A stretch of 64,000 nt of DNA from Pseudomonas fragi (GCF_002269505.1 NZ_NQKQ01000006.1:1-64000); one strand, 5' to 3'; positions 44,850-54,455 are shown, numbered from the stretch's first letter. Program-made: numbers and translations. The notes: generated by a model not told the origin, from the letters alone.

Positions 44850-45668
44850 ATGTCTCGTCGTATCTCCCCCGTCATACCCGGCTTCGGGCTGACACTGGGC
44901 TACACCTTGGTGTACCTCAGTCTGATTGTGCTGATCCCGCTGGCTGCGATGTTCGTGCATGCCGCTCAACTGACCTGGGACCAGTTCTGGGCCATCATCA
45001 CCGCCCCCCGGGTGCTGGCCGCCCTGCAACTGAGCTTCGGTACCGCCTTTGTGGCGGCCATCATCAACGGTGTGATCGGCACCGTGCTGGCCTGGGTCCT
45101 GGTGCGCTACACCTTCCCGGGGCGCAAGGTCATCGACGCCATGATCGACCTGCCGTTTGCCCTGCCGACCGCCGTGGCCGGTATCGCCCTGACTGCCCTT
45201 TACGCGCCCAACGGCTGGATCGGCCAGTTCGCCAACGACCTGGGTTTCAAAATTGCCTACACCCCGATGGGCATCACCCTGGCACTGACCTTCGTCACCC
45301 TGCCGTTCGTGGTGCGCACCGTGCAGCCGGTGCTGGCCGATATTCCCCGTGAAATCGAAGAAGCCGCCGCCTGCCTGGGCGCCAAGCCCCTGCAAGTGTT
45401 CCGCTACATCCTAGTGCCGGCCTTGCTGCCCGCCTGGTTGACCGGCTTTGCCCTGGCCTTTGCCCGTGGCGTGGGCGAATACGGCTCGGTGATTTTTATC
45501 GCGGGCAACATGCCGTTTAAAACCGAAATCCTGCCGCTGCTGATCATGGTCAAGCTGGACCAGTACGACTACACCGGCGCCACGGCCATTGGCGTGATGA
45601 TGCTGGTGGTTTCCTTCATTTTGCTGCTGATCATCAATTTGATTCAGCGTCGCATCGAAAAACCGTGA
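44850..45668 (+). CDS. cysT: Sulfate/thiosulfate ABC transporter permease CysT
   Basis: A 272-residue inner-membrane protein with about six membrane helices. The EAA loop that docks with the ATPase reads [27 protein letters not shown] (about residues 168-192) and [24 protein letters not shown] is the conserved permease segment. Partner of CysW, encoded 13 bp downstream. Part of oscA-sbp-cysT-cysW-cysA. Confidence 0.94.
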   Translation: MSRRISPVIPGFGLTLGYTLVYLSLIVLIPLAAMFVHAAQLTWDQFWAIITAPRVLAALQLSFGTAFVAAIINGVIGTVLAWVLVRYTFPGRKVIDAMIDLPFALPTAVAGIALTALYAPNGWIGQFANDLGFKIAYTPMGITLALTFVTLPFVVRTVQPVLADIPREIEEAAACLGAKPLQVFRYILVPALLPAWLTGFALAFARGVGEYGSVIFIAGNMPFKTEILPLLIMVKLDQYDYTGATAIGVMMLVVSFILLLIINLIQRRIEKP

Positions 45669-45681
45669 AGGAGGCCTGACC

Positions 45682-46554
45682 ATGTCCAGCTCAACACAGA
45701 GCGCTTCATCCGTGGCCAACGCCGCCCGCCGTGGCAGCCCGTTGTCACGTCGCCTGCTGATCGGCTTCGGTTGGTTGTTTTTCACCCTGTTCCTGTTGCT
45801 GCCACTGCTGATCGTGGTGTCTCAGGGCTTGAAAATGGGGGTCGGTACTTTTTTTGACGCCATCCTCGAACCCGACGCCCTGTCGGCCCTCAAGCTGACA
45901 ATTATCGCGGTGGTGATTTCGGTGCCACTGAACGTGGTGTTCGGTGTCAGCGCGGCCTGGTGCGTGAGCAAATACAGCTTTCGCGGCAAGAGCATCCTGG
46001 TCACCCTGATCGACCTGCCGTTTTCGGTCTCGCCGGTCATCGCCGGTCTGGTCTATGTGCTGATGTTTGGCGCCCAGGGTTTCTTCGGCCCGTGGCTGCA
46101 GGATCACGATATCCAGATCGTCTTCGCGTTGCCGGGCATCGTGCTGGCCACCATCTTCGTGACCGTGCCCTTTGTGGCCCGTGAACTGATCCCGCTGATG
46201 CAGGAGCAGGGCACCCAGGAAGAAGAGGCCGCACGCCTGTTGGGCGCCAACGGCTGGCAAATGTTCTGGCACGTGACCGTACCCAATATCAAATGGGGCC
46301 TGATCTACGGCGTGGTGCTGTGTACTGCGCGGGCGATGGGTGAGTTCGGTGCGGTGTCGGTGGTTTCCGGGCACATTCGCGGGGTGACCAACACCCTGCC
46401 GTTGCACGTCGAGATCCTCTACAACGAATACAACCACGTTGCCGCCTTCGCTGTGGCGACCCTGTTGCTGATTATGGCGCTCTTCATCCTGCTGCTTAAG
46501 CAGTGGAGCGAATCCCGTATTAACCGCCTGCGCGCCAGCGCCGCGGAGGAATAA
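45682..46554 (+). CDS. cysW: Sulfate/thiosulfate ABC transporter permease CysW
   Basis: A 290-residue permease paired with CysT. The EAA loop is [31 protein letters not shown] and [24 protein letters not shown] is the conserved second segment. AGGAGG precedes the ATG at 45682. 3 bp separate its stop from cysA. Confidence 0.94.
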   Translation: MSSSTQSASSVANAARRGSPLSRRLLIGFGWLFFTLFLLLPLLIVVSQGLKMGVGTFFDAILEPDALSALKLTIIAVVISVPLNVVFGVSAAWCVSKYSFRGKSILVTLIDLPFSVSPVIAGLVYVLMFGAQGFFGPWLQDHDIQIVFALPGIVLATIFVTVPFVARELIPLMQEQGTQEEEAARLLGANGWQMFWHVTVPNIKWGLIYGVVLCTARAMGEFGAVSVVSGHIRGVTNTLPLHVEILYNEYNHVAAFAVATLLLIMALFILLLKQWSESRINRLRASAAEE

Positions 46555-46557
46555 ACC

Positions 46558-47538
46558 ATGTCGATCGAAGTCCGTAATGTCAGCAAGAACTTCAACGCCT
46601 TCAAGGCGCTGAACAGTATCAATCTGGATATCCACAGCGGCGAGCTGGTGGCTCTGCTCGGCCCGTCGGGCTGCGGCAAGACCACCTTGCTGCGCATCAT
46701 CGCCGGCCTCGAAACACCGGACGAAGGCAACATCGTGTTCCACGGTGAGGACGTCTCGGGGCACGATGTGCGTGATCGCAACGTCGGTTTTGTGTTCCAG
46801 CATTACGCCCTGTTCCGCCACATGACGGTGTTCGACAACGTCGCTTTCGGCCTGCGCATGAAGCCGAAAAAAGAACGTCCGAGCGAAACCCGCATTGCTG
46901 AAAAAGTCCACGAACTGCTGAACATGGTGCAGCTGGACTGGCTGTCGGATCGCTACCCTGAGCAGCTTTCCGGCGGTCAGCGTCAGCGTATTGCACTGGC
47001 CCGTGCCTTGGCGGTAGAGCCCAAGGTACTGTTGCTCGACGAGCCTTTCGGTGCACTGGATGCCAAGGTGCGTAAAGAGCTGCGCCGCTGGTTGGCGCGC
47101 CTGCACGAAGACATCAACCTGACCTCCGTGTTCGTGACCCACGACCAGGAAGAAGCGATGGAAGTCGCTGACCGTATCGTGGTGATGAACAAGGGCGTGA
47201 TCGAGCAGATCGGCTCACCGGGCGAAGTGTATGAAAACCCGGCCAGCGACTTTGTGTACCACTTCCTCGGGGATTCCAACCGCCTGCATATCGGCGAAGA
47301 CCAGCATGTGCTGTTCCGTCCCCATGAAGTGTCGTTGTCGCGTCATGAGATCGAAGACCACCATGCCGCGCAGGTACGCGACATCCGCCCATTGGGCGCG
47401 ACCACCCGGGTGACATTGAAAGTTGAAGGGCAAAGCGAGTTGATCGAAGTTGAAGTGGTCAAGGACCACGACAGCCTGACCGATCTGGCGCGCGGCGAGA
47501 CATTGTTCTTCAAGCCGAAGGTGTGGCAGAAAGCCTGA
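46558..47538 (+). CDS. cysA: Sulfate/thiosulfate ABC transporter ATPase CysA
   Basis: A 326-residue ATPase: Walker [13 protein letters not shown] (about residues 36-47), Q-loop VFQHYALF, signature [16 protein letters not shown] (about 138), Walker [12 protein letters not shown], switch [10 protein letters not shown], and a C-terminal TOBE-type regulatory part ([12 protein letters not shown] ... [17 protein letters not shown]). Powers uptake of sulfate through CysTW. Last gene of the operon, followed by a family B repeat that may serve as terminator. Confidence 0.95.
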   Translation: MSIEVRNVSKNFNAFKALNSINLDIHSGELVALLGPSGCGKTTLLRIIAGLETPDEGNIVFHGEDVSGHDVRDRNVGFVFQHYALFRHMTVFDNVAFGLRMKPKKERPSETRIAEKVHELLNMVQLDWLSDRYPEQLSGGQRQRIALARALAVEPKVLLLDEPFGALDAKVRKELRRWLARLHEDINLTSVFVTHDQEEAMEVADRIVVMNKGVIEQIGSPGEVYENPASDFVYHFLGDSNRLHIGEDQHVLFRPHEVSLSRHEIEDHHAAQVRDIRPLGATTRVTLKVEGQSELIEVEVVKDHDSLTDLARGETLFFKPKVWQKA

Positions 47539-47542
47539 AAAG

Positions 47543-47591
47543 CGCCCTCACCCCAACCCTCTCCCTCCGGGAGAGGGCCAGGGTGAGGGGC
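47543..47591. repeat. Palindromic intergenic repeat, family B copy 3
   Basis: GCGCCCTCACCCCAACCCTC followed by TCCCTCCGGGAGAGGG and CCAGGGTGAGGGGC, an imperfect inverted repeat. It lies between convergent cysA and yheV, starting 4 bp after the cysA stop and ending 7 bp before the yheV stop. Confidence 0.85.
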
Positions 47592-47598
47592 TCTTGCT

Positions 47599-47877
47599 CT
47601 AGGGCTTTTTCAGCTTCGGATTCGGAAAAAACTGCACCGCCTGCACCTTGGGATCCGGTGCTTTTTTCAGTGCTGACGTATTGACCCGTGTACCCAATTC
47701 CTTGGGCACCGACAACCCCTGTTCATTCAACGTATCCGAATAACCGCAGGCCACGCATTCGCGGTGCGGCACTTCGTCTTCGTTCCACATCATCAACTTG
47801 TCAGGCTCGCTGCACGCCGGGCAGACAGCCCCGGCGATAAAGCGTTTTTTGGTCACGTTCACAGGTGCATCACTCAT
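47599..47877 (-). CDS. yheV: YheV-family putative zinc ribbon protein
   Basis: A 92-residue protein with two cysteine pairs, GAVCPACSEPDKLMMW and HRECVACGYSDTL, the spacing of a zinc ribbon, and a short basic tail. YheV-type proteins are found with prlC; function unknown. The start ATG overlaps the prlC stop by 4 bp, so translation is coupled and the pairing with the peptidase is likely meaningful. Confidence 0.82.
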   Translation of the reverse strand: MSDAPVNVTKKRFIAGAVCPACSEPDKLMMWNEDEVPHRECVACGYSDTLNEQGLSVPKELGTRVNTSALKKAPDPKVQAVQFFPNPKLKKP

Positions 47878-49925
47878 GCTGCCGATTCCTCGGTCAGGCC
47901 GCTGTGACGCAACAGGGCGTCAATCGATGGCTCACGACCACGGAAGTCCTTGAACAGCTCCATCGGTGCCTTCGAGCCGCCACGGGCCAGGATCGCCTGG
48001 CGGAACGCCTTGCCGGTGTGCGGGTTGAACACGCCTTCTTCTTCAAAGCGCGAGAACGCATCGGCCGACAGCACTTCCGCCCATTTGTAGCTGTAGTAAC
48101 CCGCCGCGTAACCGCCCGCGAAGATATGCGCAAAGCTGTTCGGGAAGCGATTGTAGGCAGGCGGACGCATGACCGAAACTTCGTCGCGGATACCGTCAAG
48201 CACCTGCGCCACACTGCGACCGTCACCATGGGTGGCGTGCAGTTCGAAGTCGAACAGGGAGAACTCCAACTGGCGAACCATCATCAGCCCGGACTGGAAG
48301 TTCTTCGCCGCGAGCATTTTATCCAGCAGGTCTTTTGGCAGTGCTTCGCCGGTTTCGTAGTGGCTGGAAATCAGCGCCAGACCTTCAGGCTCCCAGCACC
48401 AGTTTTCCATGAACTGGCTCGGCAGCTCGACCGCATCCCAGGCCACACCGTTGATGCCCGACACGCCCGCGTGCTCGATCTCGGTCAGCATGTGGTGCAA
48501 ACCGTGGCCGAATTCGTGGAACAGGGTGGTCACTTCATCGTGGGTCAGCAGTGCAGGCTTGCCCGCAACGGCCGGAGTGAAGTTGCACACTAGGTTGGCC
48601 ACCGGGCTCTGCAATTTGCCGGCCGCGGTGCGGCGACGATCACGGGCGCCGTCCATCCACGCGCCGCCACGCTTGTTGGCGCGGGCATAAAGGTCAAAGA
48701 AGAAGCGCCCGATGTGCTGGCCGTTTTCCTTGATCTCGAACAGGCGAACATCCGGGTGCCAGGTGTCGAAGCCTTTGATTTCGGCGATTTCGATCCCGTA
48801 CAGCTTTTGCACAATGGCGAACAGGCCGCCCAGCACCTTGTCGATCGGGAAGTAGGCGCGCAGTGCTTCTTGCGACACGCTGTAACGCTGCTCGCGCAGT
48901 TTTTCGCCAAAGAAGCCTGTATCCCAGCTTTTCAGCTCAGGGGTGCCTTGCTCGCTGGCGTAGGCTTGCAGTTGCTCAAGGTCACGGGCAGCGAACGGCT
49001 TGCTGCGCTTGGCCAGATCGCGCAGGAAGGTCAGCACCTGATCCGGCGTTTCGGCCATTTTGGTGGCCAGGCTCAGCTCGGCGAAGCTGGCAAAACCCAG
49101 CAGCTTGGCCAGCTCCTGGCGCAGGTCGAGAATTTCTTCCATCACCGGGCCGTTGTCGAACTTGCCGGCATTCGGGCCCTGGTCCGAGGCACGCGTGCAG
49201 TAGGCGGCGTAGACTTCTTCGCGCAGGGCGCGGTCTTGCGCGTAGGTCATCACCGGGAAGTAGCTCGGGAACTCCAGGCTGATCAGCCAGCCGTCCAAGC
49301 CCTTGGCCTGTGCAGCGGCGGCCATTTGCGCCTTGGCTGAGTCGGTCAGGCCCGCCAGCGCGGCCTCGTCGGTGATGTGCTTGGTCCAGGCCTGGGTAGC
49401 GTCCAGCAACTGGTTGGAGAACTTGCTGCCCAGTTCGGAAAGCTTGCTTTGTACTTCGGCGTAACGCTTTTGCTCGGCTTCGGGCAGGTCGATCCCCGAG
49501 AGGCGGAAGTCACGCAGCGAGTGTTCGAGAATGGTTGTTTGTGCCTGATCGAAATCAGCCACTTGCGGGCTGTGGGCCAGGGCTTCGAAGGCTTGGAACA
49601 GTTCGCGGTTCTGGCCCATCTCGGTGGAGTAGGCGCTCAAGGCTGGCAGGCAGGCCTCGTAGGCTTCACGCAGCTCTGCGCTGTTGCACACGGCATTGAG
49701 GTGGCTGACCGGGCTCCAGGCTGCACCAAGGCGGTCGTTCAGTTCGTCCATCGCCAACACAAGACCGGCCCATGTAGGGTTCTGGCCCTGGTCCTTGAGG
49801 ATGGTTTGTATGCCGGCGCGGTTGTCGGCGAGGATCTGCTCGATGGCCGGCTGTACGTGCTCAGGACGGATCGCCGAGAACGGCGGCAGGTCGTAGGGCT
49901 GCAAAAGAGGGTTGTTCTCGCTCAC
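47874..49925 (-). CDS. prlC: Oligopeptidase A
   Basis: A cytosolic M3-family zinc metallopeptidase of 683 residues that degrades peptides including cleaved signal peptides. The zinc motif is HEFGHGLHHML (HExxH, about residue 464) with the downstream Glu in WCWEPEGL. I take the GTG at 49925 as start: AAGGTG lies 7 bp upstream and the protein then begins SENNPLLQPYDLPPFSAI as in relatives; the ATG at 49952 would add nine residues behind a weaker site. Divergent from the carbonic anhydrase gene. Confidence 0.93.
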   Translation of the reverse strand: MSENNPLLQPYDLPPFSAIRPEHVQPAIEQILADNRAGIQTILKDQGQNPTWAGLVLAMDELNDRLGAAWSPVSHLNAVCNSAELREAYEACLPALSAYSTEMGQNRELFQAFEALAHSPQVADFDQAQTTILEHSLRDFRLSGIDLPEAEQKRYAEVQSKLSELGSKFSNQLLDATQAWTKHITDEAALAGLTDSAKAQMAAAAQAKGLDGWLISLEFPSYFPVMTYAQDRALREEVYAAYCTRASDQGPNAGKFDNGPVMEEILDLRQELAKLLGFASFAELSLATKMAETPDQVLTFLRDLAKRSKPFAARDLEQLQAYASEQGTPELKSWDTGFFGEKLREQRYSVSQEALRAYFPIDKVLGGLFAIVQKLYGIEIAEIKGFDTWHPDVRLFEIKENGQHIGRFFFDLYARANKRGGAWMDGARDRRRTAAGKLQSPVANLVCNFTPAVAGKPALLTHDEVTTLFHEFGHGLHHMLTEIEHAGVSGINGVAWDAVELPSQFMENWCWEPEGLALISSHYETGEALPKDLLDKMLAAKNFQSGLMMVRQLEFSLFDFELHATHGDGRSVAQVLDGIRDEVSVMRPPAYNRFPNSFAHIFAGGYAAGYYSYKWAEVLSADAFSRFEEEGVFNPHTGKAFRQAILARGGSKAPMELFKDFRGREPSIDALLRHSGLTEESAA

Positions 49926-50027
49926 GTTTGGCACCTTGGCTGGAAGAAACATTGGGCCATCTTAATTACAATCGACGCTGACCGCAGCATTGCAACGCCC
50001 TATTACGGCTAAAGAAGGAAGCTATTT

Positions 50028-50576
50028 GTGTCCATTCGTCCATTCCAGCAGCACACACCGACCTTGGGCGAGCGCGCCTTTGTCGACCGCTCGGCAGTGG
50101 TGATCGGCGACGTCGAGATCGGCGCCGACAGTTCTGTCTGGCCACTGACCGTGATTCGCGGCGATATGCACCGCATCCGCATTGGTGCGCGCACCAGCGT
50201 GCAGGACGGTTGCGTGCTGCACATCACCCACGCGGGCCCCTTTAACCCTGATGGGTTCCCGTTGCTGATCGGCGATGACGTGACCATCGCCCACAAAGTC
50301 ATGCTGCACGGCTGTAATGTAGGCAGCCGCATCCTGATCGGCATGGGCAGCATCGTGATGGACGGCGCCGTGATTGAAGACGACGTGATCGTCGGCGCGG
50401 GCAGCCTGGTGCCGCCGGGCAAACGCCTGGTCAGCGGCTTCCTGTATGTGGGCAGCCCGGTTAAACAGGTGCGCGAGCTGAGCGAAAAAGAGCAGGCCTT
50501 CTTCACCTACAGCGCCGGCAACTACGTAAAACTTAAAGATCAGCATCTGGCTGAAGGCTACGACCAGCCCGTTTAA
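50028..50576 (+). CDS. Gamma-class carbonic anhydrase family protein
   Basis: A 182-residue left-handed beta-helix protein of the gamma-CA/YrdA group with hexapeptide repeats (DSSVWPLTVIRGDMHRIRIGARTSVQDGCVLHI and so on). The three metal-binding histidines appear in VLHITH, TIAHKV and MLHGCNVG. GTG start at 50028 with AAGGA seven bases upstream. Carbonic anhydrase activity in YrdA-type proteins is doubtful, so the activity is left open. 23 bp to the HAD gene, likely operon. Confidence 0.88.
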   Translation: MSIRPFQQHTPTLGERAFVDRSAVVIGDVEIGADSSVWPLTVIRGDMHRIRIGARTSVQDGCVLHITHAGPFNPDGFPLLIGDDVTIAHKVMLHGCNVGSRILIGMGSIVMDGAVIEDDVIVGAGSLVPPGKRLVSGFLYVGSPVKQVRELSEKEQAFFTYSAGNYVKLKDQHLAEGYDQPV

Positions 50577-50599
50577 GCCCCCCTTTTTTGGAGCCCTGC

Positions 50600-51244
50600 A
50601 TGCATTACCAGAACGTATTGTTCGACCTTGATGGCACCCTGACCGACCCACGGGAAGGGATCACCCGCTCGATCCAGTTCGGCCTGAGCAAGATGGGCAT
50701 TGATGAGCCTGACCTGAGCAAGCTTGAGCACTTTATTGGTCCGCCGCTGCTGCAACAGTTCATGGCCAGTTATGGCTTCGACGAGGCAAAGGCGTGGGAG
50801 GCGATGGGCTTTTACCGTGAGCGCTTTGCCGTGACCGGGCTGTACGAGAACGAAGTGTTCGAAGGCGTGGCGCCGCTGCTCGAAGAGCTGGTGGCTCAGG
50901 GTCGCCAACTGTTTATTGCCACGTCAAAGCCGCATGTTTATGCCCGTGAAATTGCCCGTCACTTTGATTTCGCCAGGCACTTCAAGGTGATCTACGGTAG
51001 CGAGCTGGATGGTACCCGCACCAACAAGGTTGAGCTGATTGCCCATCTGGTCAGCGAGCAAGGGCTGGACCCGGCACACACCCTGATGATCGGTGACCGC
51101 AAGCACGATCTGATCGGTGCGCGTGACAACGGCATGGACGCTGCGGCGGTGGGGTATGGTTTCGGAAGTTTTGAAGAACTGAACTCGTTCGCGCCCAAGT
51201 ACCACTTTGAGACTTTGGCGCAGCTGCATCAGGCGTTCAAGTAA
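50600..51244 (+). CDS. HAD phosphatase (phosphoglycolate phosphatase-like)
   Basis: A 214-residue HAD hydrolase with motif I LFDLDGTLTDPREGI, motif II IATSKPHVYA, Lys in GTRTNKVELIAHL and motif IV GDRKHDLIGARDNG, with a four-helix C1 cap including PPLLQQFMASYGF. Resembles phosphoglycolate phosphatase or PpaX-type enzymes; the substrate is not certain. ATG at 50600 is used, as it places motif I at the usual distance; TTG at 50588 is in frame. Equivalent of PA0065. Confidence 0.85.
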   Translation: MHYQNVLFDLDGTLTDPREGITRSIQFGLSKMGIDEPDLSKLEHFIGPPLLQQFMASYGFDEAKAWEAMGFYRERFAVTGLYENEVFEGVAPLLEELVAQGRQLFIATSKPHVYAREIARHFDFARHFKVIYGSELDGTRTNKVELIAHLVSEQGLDPAHTLMIGDRKHDLIGARDNGMDAAAVGYGFGSFEELNSFAPKYHFETLAQLHQAFK

Positions 51245-51254
51245 CCCCGGACGG

Positions 51255-51352
51255 GTAGTCGCTGACGAGGTACGAAGGCTGCGAGGGGATCTGCATGGAT
51301 CTCAGGGAAACGGCGGGCTGCGCCCCCCTTCGCAGCCTTCGGCAGCGACTAC
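51255..51352. repeat. Palindromic intergenic repeat, family A copy 6
   Basis: GTAGTCGCTGACGAGGTACG opens the copy and GAAGGCTGCGA pairs with TCGCAGCCTTC before CGGCAGCGACTAC. The loop is about 45 bp. The right end abuts the stop codon of the Mpo1-like gene directly. Confidence 0.85.
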
Positions 51353-51832
51353 CTATGCTCTGCGCAGTTCGATCGCCCGGCGCAAGTCCTCGCGCCAGCC
51401 CAGCAAAAACCCCAGCTCCACCACCACAAACAGCGGCCCCACGATCAGCCCGGCCACGTCATCGATAAACGCCGGCTTGCGCCCCTCGAAGTAATGCCCC
51501 ACAAACTGGAACACCCAGCCCACCACAAACAGCCCAATGCCCCATGCCAGCCAGGCCGCCGTGCTCAACCCCGCCAGTGTGTGCCCCAGCCATACACTCA
51601 ACGCCAGCAGCAGCGTCATCAACAGCCCCAGACGCAACTCAAGGCGCAGATAAAACACGGCGCTGGCCAGCATCACCAGTATCGCTGGTGAAATGCCCAT
51701 CCATTGCGGGCGCGATAGCAGCGTGGCCACCGCGATCACTATCAGCGGGATGCCCACGAAATGCGTGGCGATATTCTGCGGGTCACGGTGATAGGCCGCA
51801 TATTGGCTCAAATGGTCGACCAGGCTTTTCAT
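51353..51832 (-). CDS. Mpo1-like (DUF962) membrane protein
   Basis: A 159-residue membrane protein with about four hydrophobic helices. The DUF962 histidine motifs HRDPQNIATHFVGIP (residues about 15-29) and GHYFEGRKPAFIDD (about 112-125) match the Mpo1 family, which in yeast is an iron-dependent dioxygenase of 2-hydroxy fatty acids. The bacterial substrate is not known. Its TAG stop is followed without a gap by the family A repeat. Confidence 0.87.
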   Translation of the reverse strand: MKSLVDHLSQYAAYHRDPQNIATHFVGIPLIVIAVATLLSRPQWMGISPAILVMLASAVFYLRLELRLGLLMTLLLALSVWLGHTLAGLSTAAWLAWGIGLFVVGWVFQFVGHYFEGRKPAFIDDVAGLIVGPLFVVVELGFLLGWREDLRRAIELRRA

Positions 51833-51952
51833 GGTGCAGAACCCTCAAGTATTGTTTTTAGTTATAAACAAATAGCTTCTTATTCCTTAGCGAATCTAAA
51901 AACCGTCCCTATACTGACTCGGTAACACACATACCGCTGGAGGCGCACACCC

Positions 51953-52534
51953 ATGGGCAACGATTCGATTCGCTATTTGATAGTGCCGGGCTGGCAAGGT
52001 TCGTCCGACGATCATTGGCAAACCCACTGGCAAAACAGCTTACCGAACAGTACTCGGGTGGAGCAGGCTGACTGGCTGACGCCACGCCGCGAGGACTGGA
52101 TCGCCGCCCTGGCCGAAGCCATTGCTGCCGACAGCACACCCGTGATCCTGATTGCCCACAGCCTGGGTTGCATTACCGTAGCCCATTGGGCCGAGCGTGC
52201 GCCAGAAAGCCTGTTAAGCCAAGTACGCGGTGCGCTGCTGGTGGCCCCGGCAGACGTCGAGCGCCCGGCCTGTGCGCCTGCGTTGCGCAACTTTGCGCCG
52301 ATCCCGACCCGGCCATTGCCTTTTCCAAGCCACATCGTCAGCTCGGATAACGACGGTGCGGTCAGCGCGCCACGGGCGATGGAATTTGCCCGTCAATGGG
52401 GCGCCGAGATCGGCATCATCAGTGGCGCCGGGCATATCAACGTGAAATCTGGACACCAGCGCTGGGAGCAAGGCTTCGCCTTTTTATACCGCCTGCAAAC
52501 CCGCATCGAGCACGGCGCCCTGCGTCGCGCGTGA
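51953..52534 (+). CDS. RBBP9/YdeN-family alpha/beta hydrolase
   Basis: A 193-residue serine hydrolase of the RBBP9/YdeN type. Motifs: VPGWQGSSDDHWQTHW at the N-terminus, nucleophile elbow AHSLGC (Ser about 73), an aspartate in SSDNDGAVS and the catalytic His in SGAGHINVKSG. Substrate unknown. It precedes the AAA+ regulator by 49 bp in the same direction, so the two probably share a transcript. The upstream gap has a TATACT-type -10 near 51912. Confidence 0.87.
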   Translation: MGNDSIRYLIVPGWQGSSDDHWQTHWQNSLPNSTRVEQADWLTPRREDWIAALAEAIAADSTPVILIAHSLGCITVAHWAERAPESLLSQVRGALLVAPADVERPACAPALRNFAPIPTRPLPFPSHIVSSDNDGAVSAPRAMEFARQWGAEIGIISGAGHINVKSGHQRWEQGFAFLYRLQTRIEHGALRRA

Positions 52535-52583
52535 ATTCCTGTAACGCCCGCGCCCACCCTCAGGCGGCGGGCGGGAGCCTGCC

Positions 52584-53522
52584 ATGAGCCTGCATGAAAC
52601 CTTTGGTCAGCCGCTGCTGACCTTTCCCGACGCGGAAAAAAGCCCGCTGAGCATTCGCGCCAAAGCGCTGGTGTTTGTCGACCCCCGCTCGCGCCAGTTG
52701 CGCAACGATCTGGAACTGCTCGCGCCACGCGCCTTGCCCGTGCTGATTCGGGGTGAAACCGGCAGCGGCAAAGAGCTGCTGGCACGGCATATTCACCGCG
52801 CCAGTGACCGTTCCGGGCTGTTTGTGTCAGTCAATTGCGGTGCCATCAGCCCCACTTATGCCGACGCCGAGTTGTTCGGCTATGCCGCCGGTGCCCACAG
52901 CAGCTCGGCCAGCAGCCGCGCCGGGTGGTTTGGTTCGGCCAATGGCGGCACCCTGTATCTGGACGAAATCGGCGACTTGCCGTGGGCCATCCAGACCAAG
53001 CTGCTGGCGGCTCTGGAAACCCACGAAGTCACCCGCGTGGGCGCCCATCAACCGAGCCCGGTGGACGTGCGCCTGGTGGCGGCCACCAGCATCGATCTGG
53101 CGCAGGCCGTGAGCGCAGGCAAATTCCATGAGCGCTTGTATCACTACCTCAGCGAAGGGCGGCTGGACTTGCCCGCGCTACGCGAAAGGCCCGGGGATAT
53201 CCTGTCGTTGGCCGAATACTTTTTAGGCATTTACAGCCAGCGCCTGAACCTGCCCGTGCCCTTTATCAGCGACAGTGCACAGCGGGTACTGGAGCGCCAC
53301 AGCTGGCCGGGCAATACCCGCGAACTGGAGAACGTGATTCATTTTGCGTTACTGGTCAGCACCGGCGAAGAGATCCAGCCCGAGCACTTGAACCTGCCTG
53401 ACGCCCTGAGCCAGATCGAGTTGTTTATAAAAGGCGCTACGGTACAGGAGTTGGCGGCAATCAGGCAGTTGTTGCCCGCTCCCACAAAAAACTCAAGTGA
53501 ACAAAATGGCATAAGAAGCTGA
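52584..53522 (+). CDS. Sigma-54 activator-like AAA+ protein lacking GAFTGA and HTH
   Basis: A 312-residue protein made almost only of the AAA+ core of bacterial enhancer-binding proteins: Walker A GETGSGKELL (about residue 57), Walker B GGTLYLDEIGDLP (about 121), sensor I VRLVAATSIDLAQAV, arginine-finger region PALRERPGDI and sensor II WPGNTRELENV (about 241). The L1 loop, normally GAFTGA for sigma-54 contact, is GAHSSS (residues 103-108), and no helix-turn-helix follows: the chain ends after about 60 residues with no homologous pattern. It may no longer work with sigma-54, or may act on a partner. A hairpin near 52545-52573 precedes its ribosome site GGGAG. Confidence 0.8.
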   Translation: MSLHETFGQPLLTFPDAEKSPLSIRAKALVFVDPRSRQLRNDLELLAPRALPVLIRGETGSGKELLARHIHRASDRSGLFVSVNCGAISPTYADAELFGYAAGAHSSSASSRAGWFGSANGGTLYLDEIGDLPWAIQTKLLAALETHEVTRVGAHQPSPVDVRLVAATSIDLAQAVSAGKFHERLYHYLSEGRLDLPALRERPGDILSLAEYFLGIYSQRLNLPVPFISDSAQRVLERHSWPGNTRELENVIHFALLVSTGEEIQPEHLNLPDALSQIELFIKGATVQELAAIRQLLPAPTKNSSEQNGIRS

Positions 53523-53619
53523 ATAAATATTATTGTTCGGGAATAAAGAATCTCGGTATTGTCCGCTTCGTCTTCCAGGAAAACCGTCATCCGAACGGTC
53601 ACACACATAAGGGTATCGC

Positions 53620-54402
53620 ATGAAAAAGGTTCTGTTGTTTACCGCATTGGCGGCTGCTTTGACTGCAGGCCTGGCCCAGGCTGGCGAAAAACTGGTGGTT
53701 GCCGCAACGCCGGTGCCTCACGCTGAAATCCTTGAGCTGATCAAACCAACCCTCGCCAAAGAAGGCGTGGATCTGGAAATCAAAGTCTTCACCGACTACG
53801 TGCAACCTAACGTGCAAGTGGCCGAAAAACACCTGGACGCCAACTATTTCCAGACCCTGCCTTACCTCGAAAGCTTCAACAAAGGCAAAGGCACCAATCT
53901 GGTGACCGTGACCGGCGTTCACGTTGAACCGTTCGGTGGCTACTCGAAGAAAGTCAAAAACCTGTCCGAGCTTAAAGACGGCGCAACCATCGCCATCCCG
54001 AACGAAGGCAGCAATAGCGGCCGTGCCCTGATCCTGCTGCAAAAGGCCGGTCTGATCGAACTTAAAGACCCGACCAACGCTGTGTCGACGCCAAAAGACA
54101 TTGCCAAGAACCCGCACAACTTCAAGTTCAAAGAGCTTGAGTCAGCACTGCTGCCACGGGTGCTGGACCAGGTTGACCTGGACATGATCAACACCAACTA
54201 CGCGCTGGAAGCAGGCCTGAACCCGGCCACCGACGCGCTGATCATCGAAGGTGCTGATTCGCCATACGTGAACTTCCTGGTAGCCCGTCCTGACAACAAA
54301 GACAGCCCGGCCATCCAGAAGCTGGCCAAGGCCCTGACCAGCCCTGAAGTAAAAGCCTTTATTGAGCAGAAATACAAAGGCGCGGTGCTGCCAGCGTTCT
54401 GA
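53620..54402 (+). CDS. MetQ/NlpA-family substrate-binding protein
   Basis: A 260-residue periplasmic binding protein of the MetQ family, which delivers methionine or other substrates to MetNI transporters. The signal peptide MKKVLLFTALAAALTAGLAQA has no lipobox cysteine, so it is soluble rather than a lipoprotein. Conserved: VAATPVPHAEILE, DYVQPNVQVAEKHLDANYFQTLPYLE, IPNEGSNSGRALILL. No metN or metI is nearby; it is third after the hydrolase and regulator and may use a distant permease. Own terminator downstream. Confidence 0.88.
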   Translation: MKKVLLFTALAAALTAGLAQAGEKLVVAATPVPHAEILELIKPTLAKEGVDLEIKVFTDYVQPNVQVAEKHLDANYFQTLPYLESFNKGKGTNLVTVTGVHVEPFGGYSKKVKNLSELKDGATIAIPNEGSNSGRALILLQKAGLIELKDPTNAVSTPKDIAKNPHNFKFKELESALLPRVLDQVDLDMINTNYALEAGLNPATDALIIEGADSPYVNFLVARPDNKDSPAIQKLAKALTSPEVKAFIEQKYKGAVLPAF

Positions 54403-54421
54403 TAACGCGCCAACCCACTGA

Positions 54422-54455
54422 AAACGCCGACGGCTTGCACAGCGTCGGCGTTTTT
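54422..54455 (+). terminator. Intrinsic terminator after the MetQ-type gene
   Basis: AACGCCGACGGC and GCGTCGGCGTTTTT arms around TTGCACA; the T run overlaps the last bases of the convergent ATPase gene. Confidence 0.85.
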
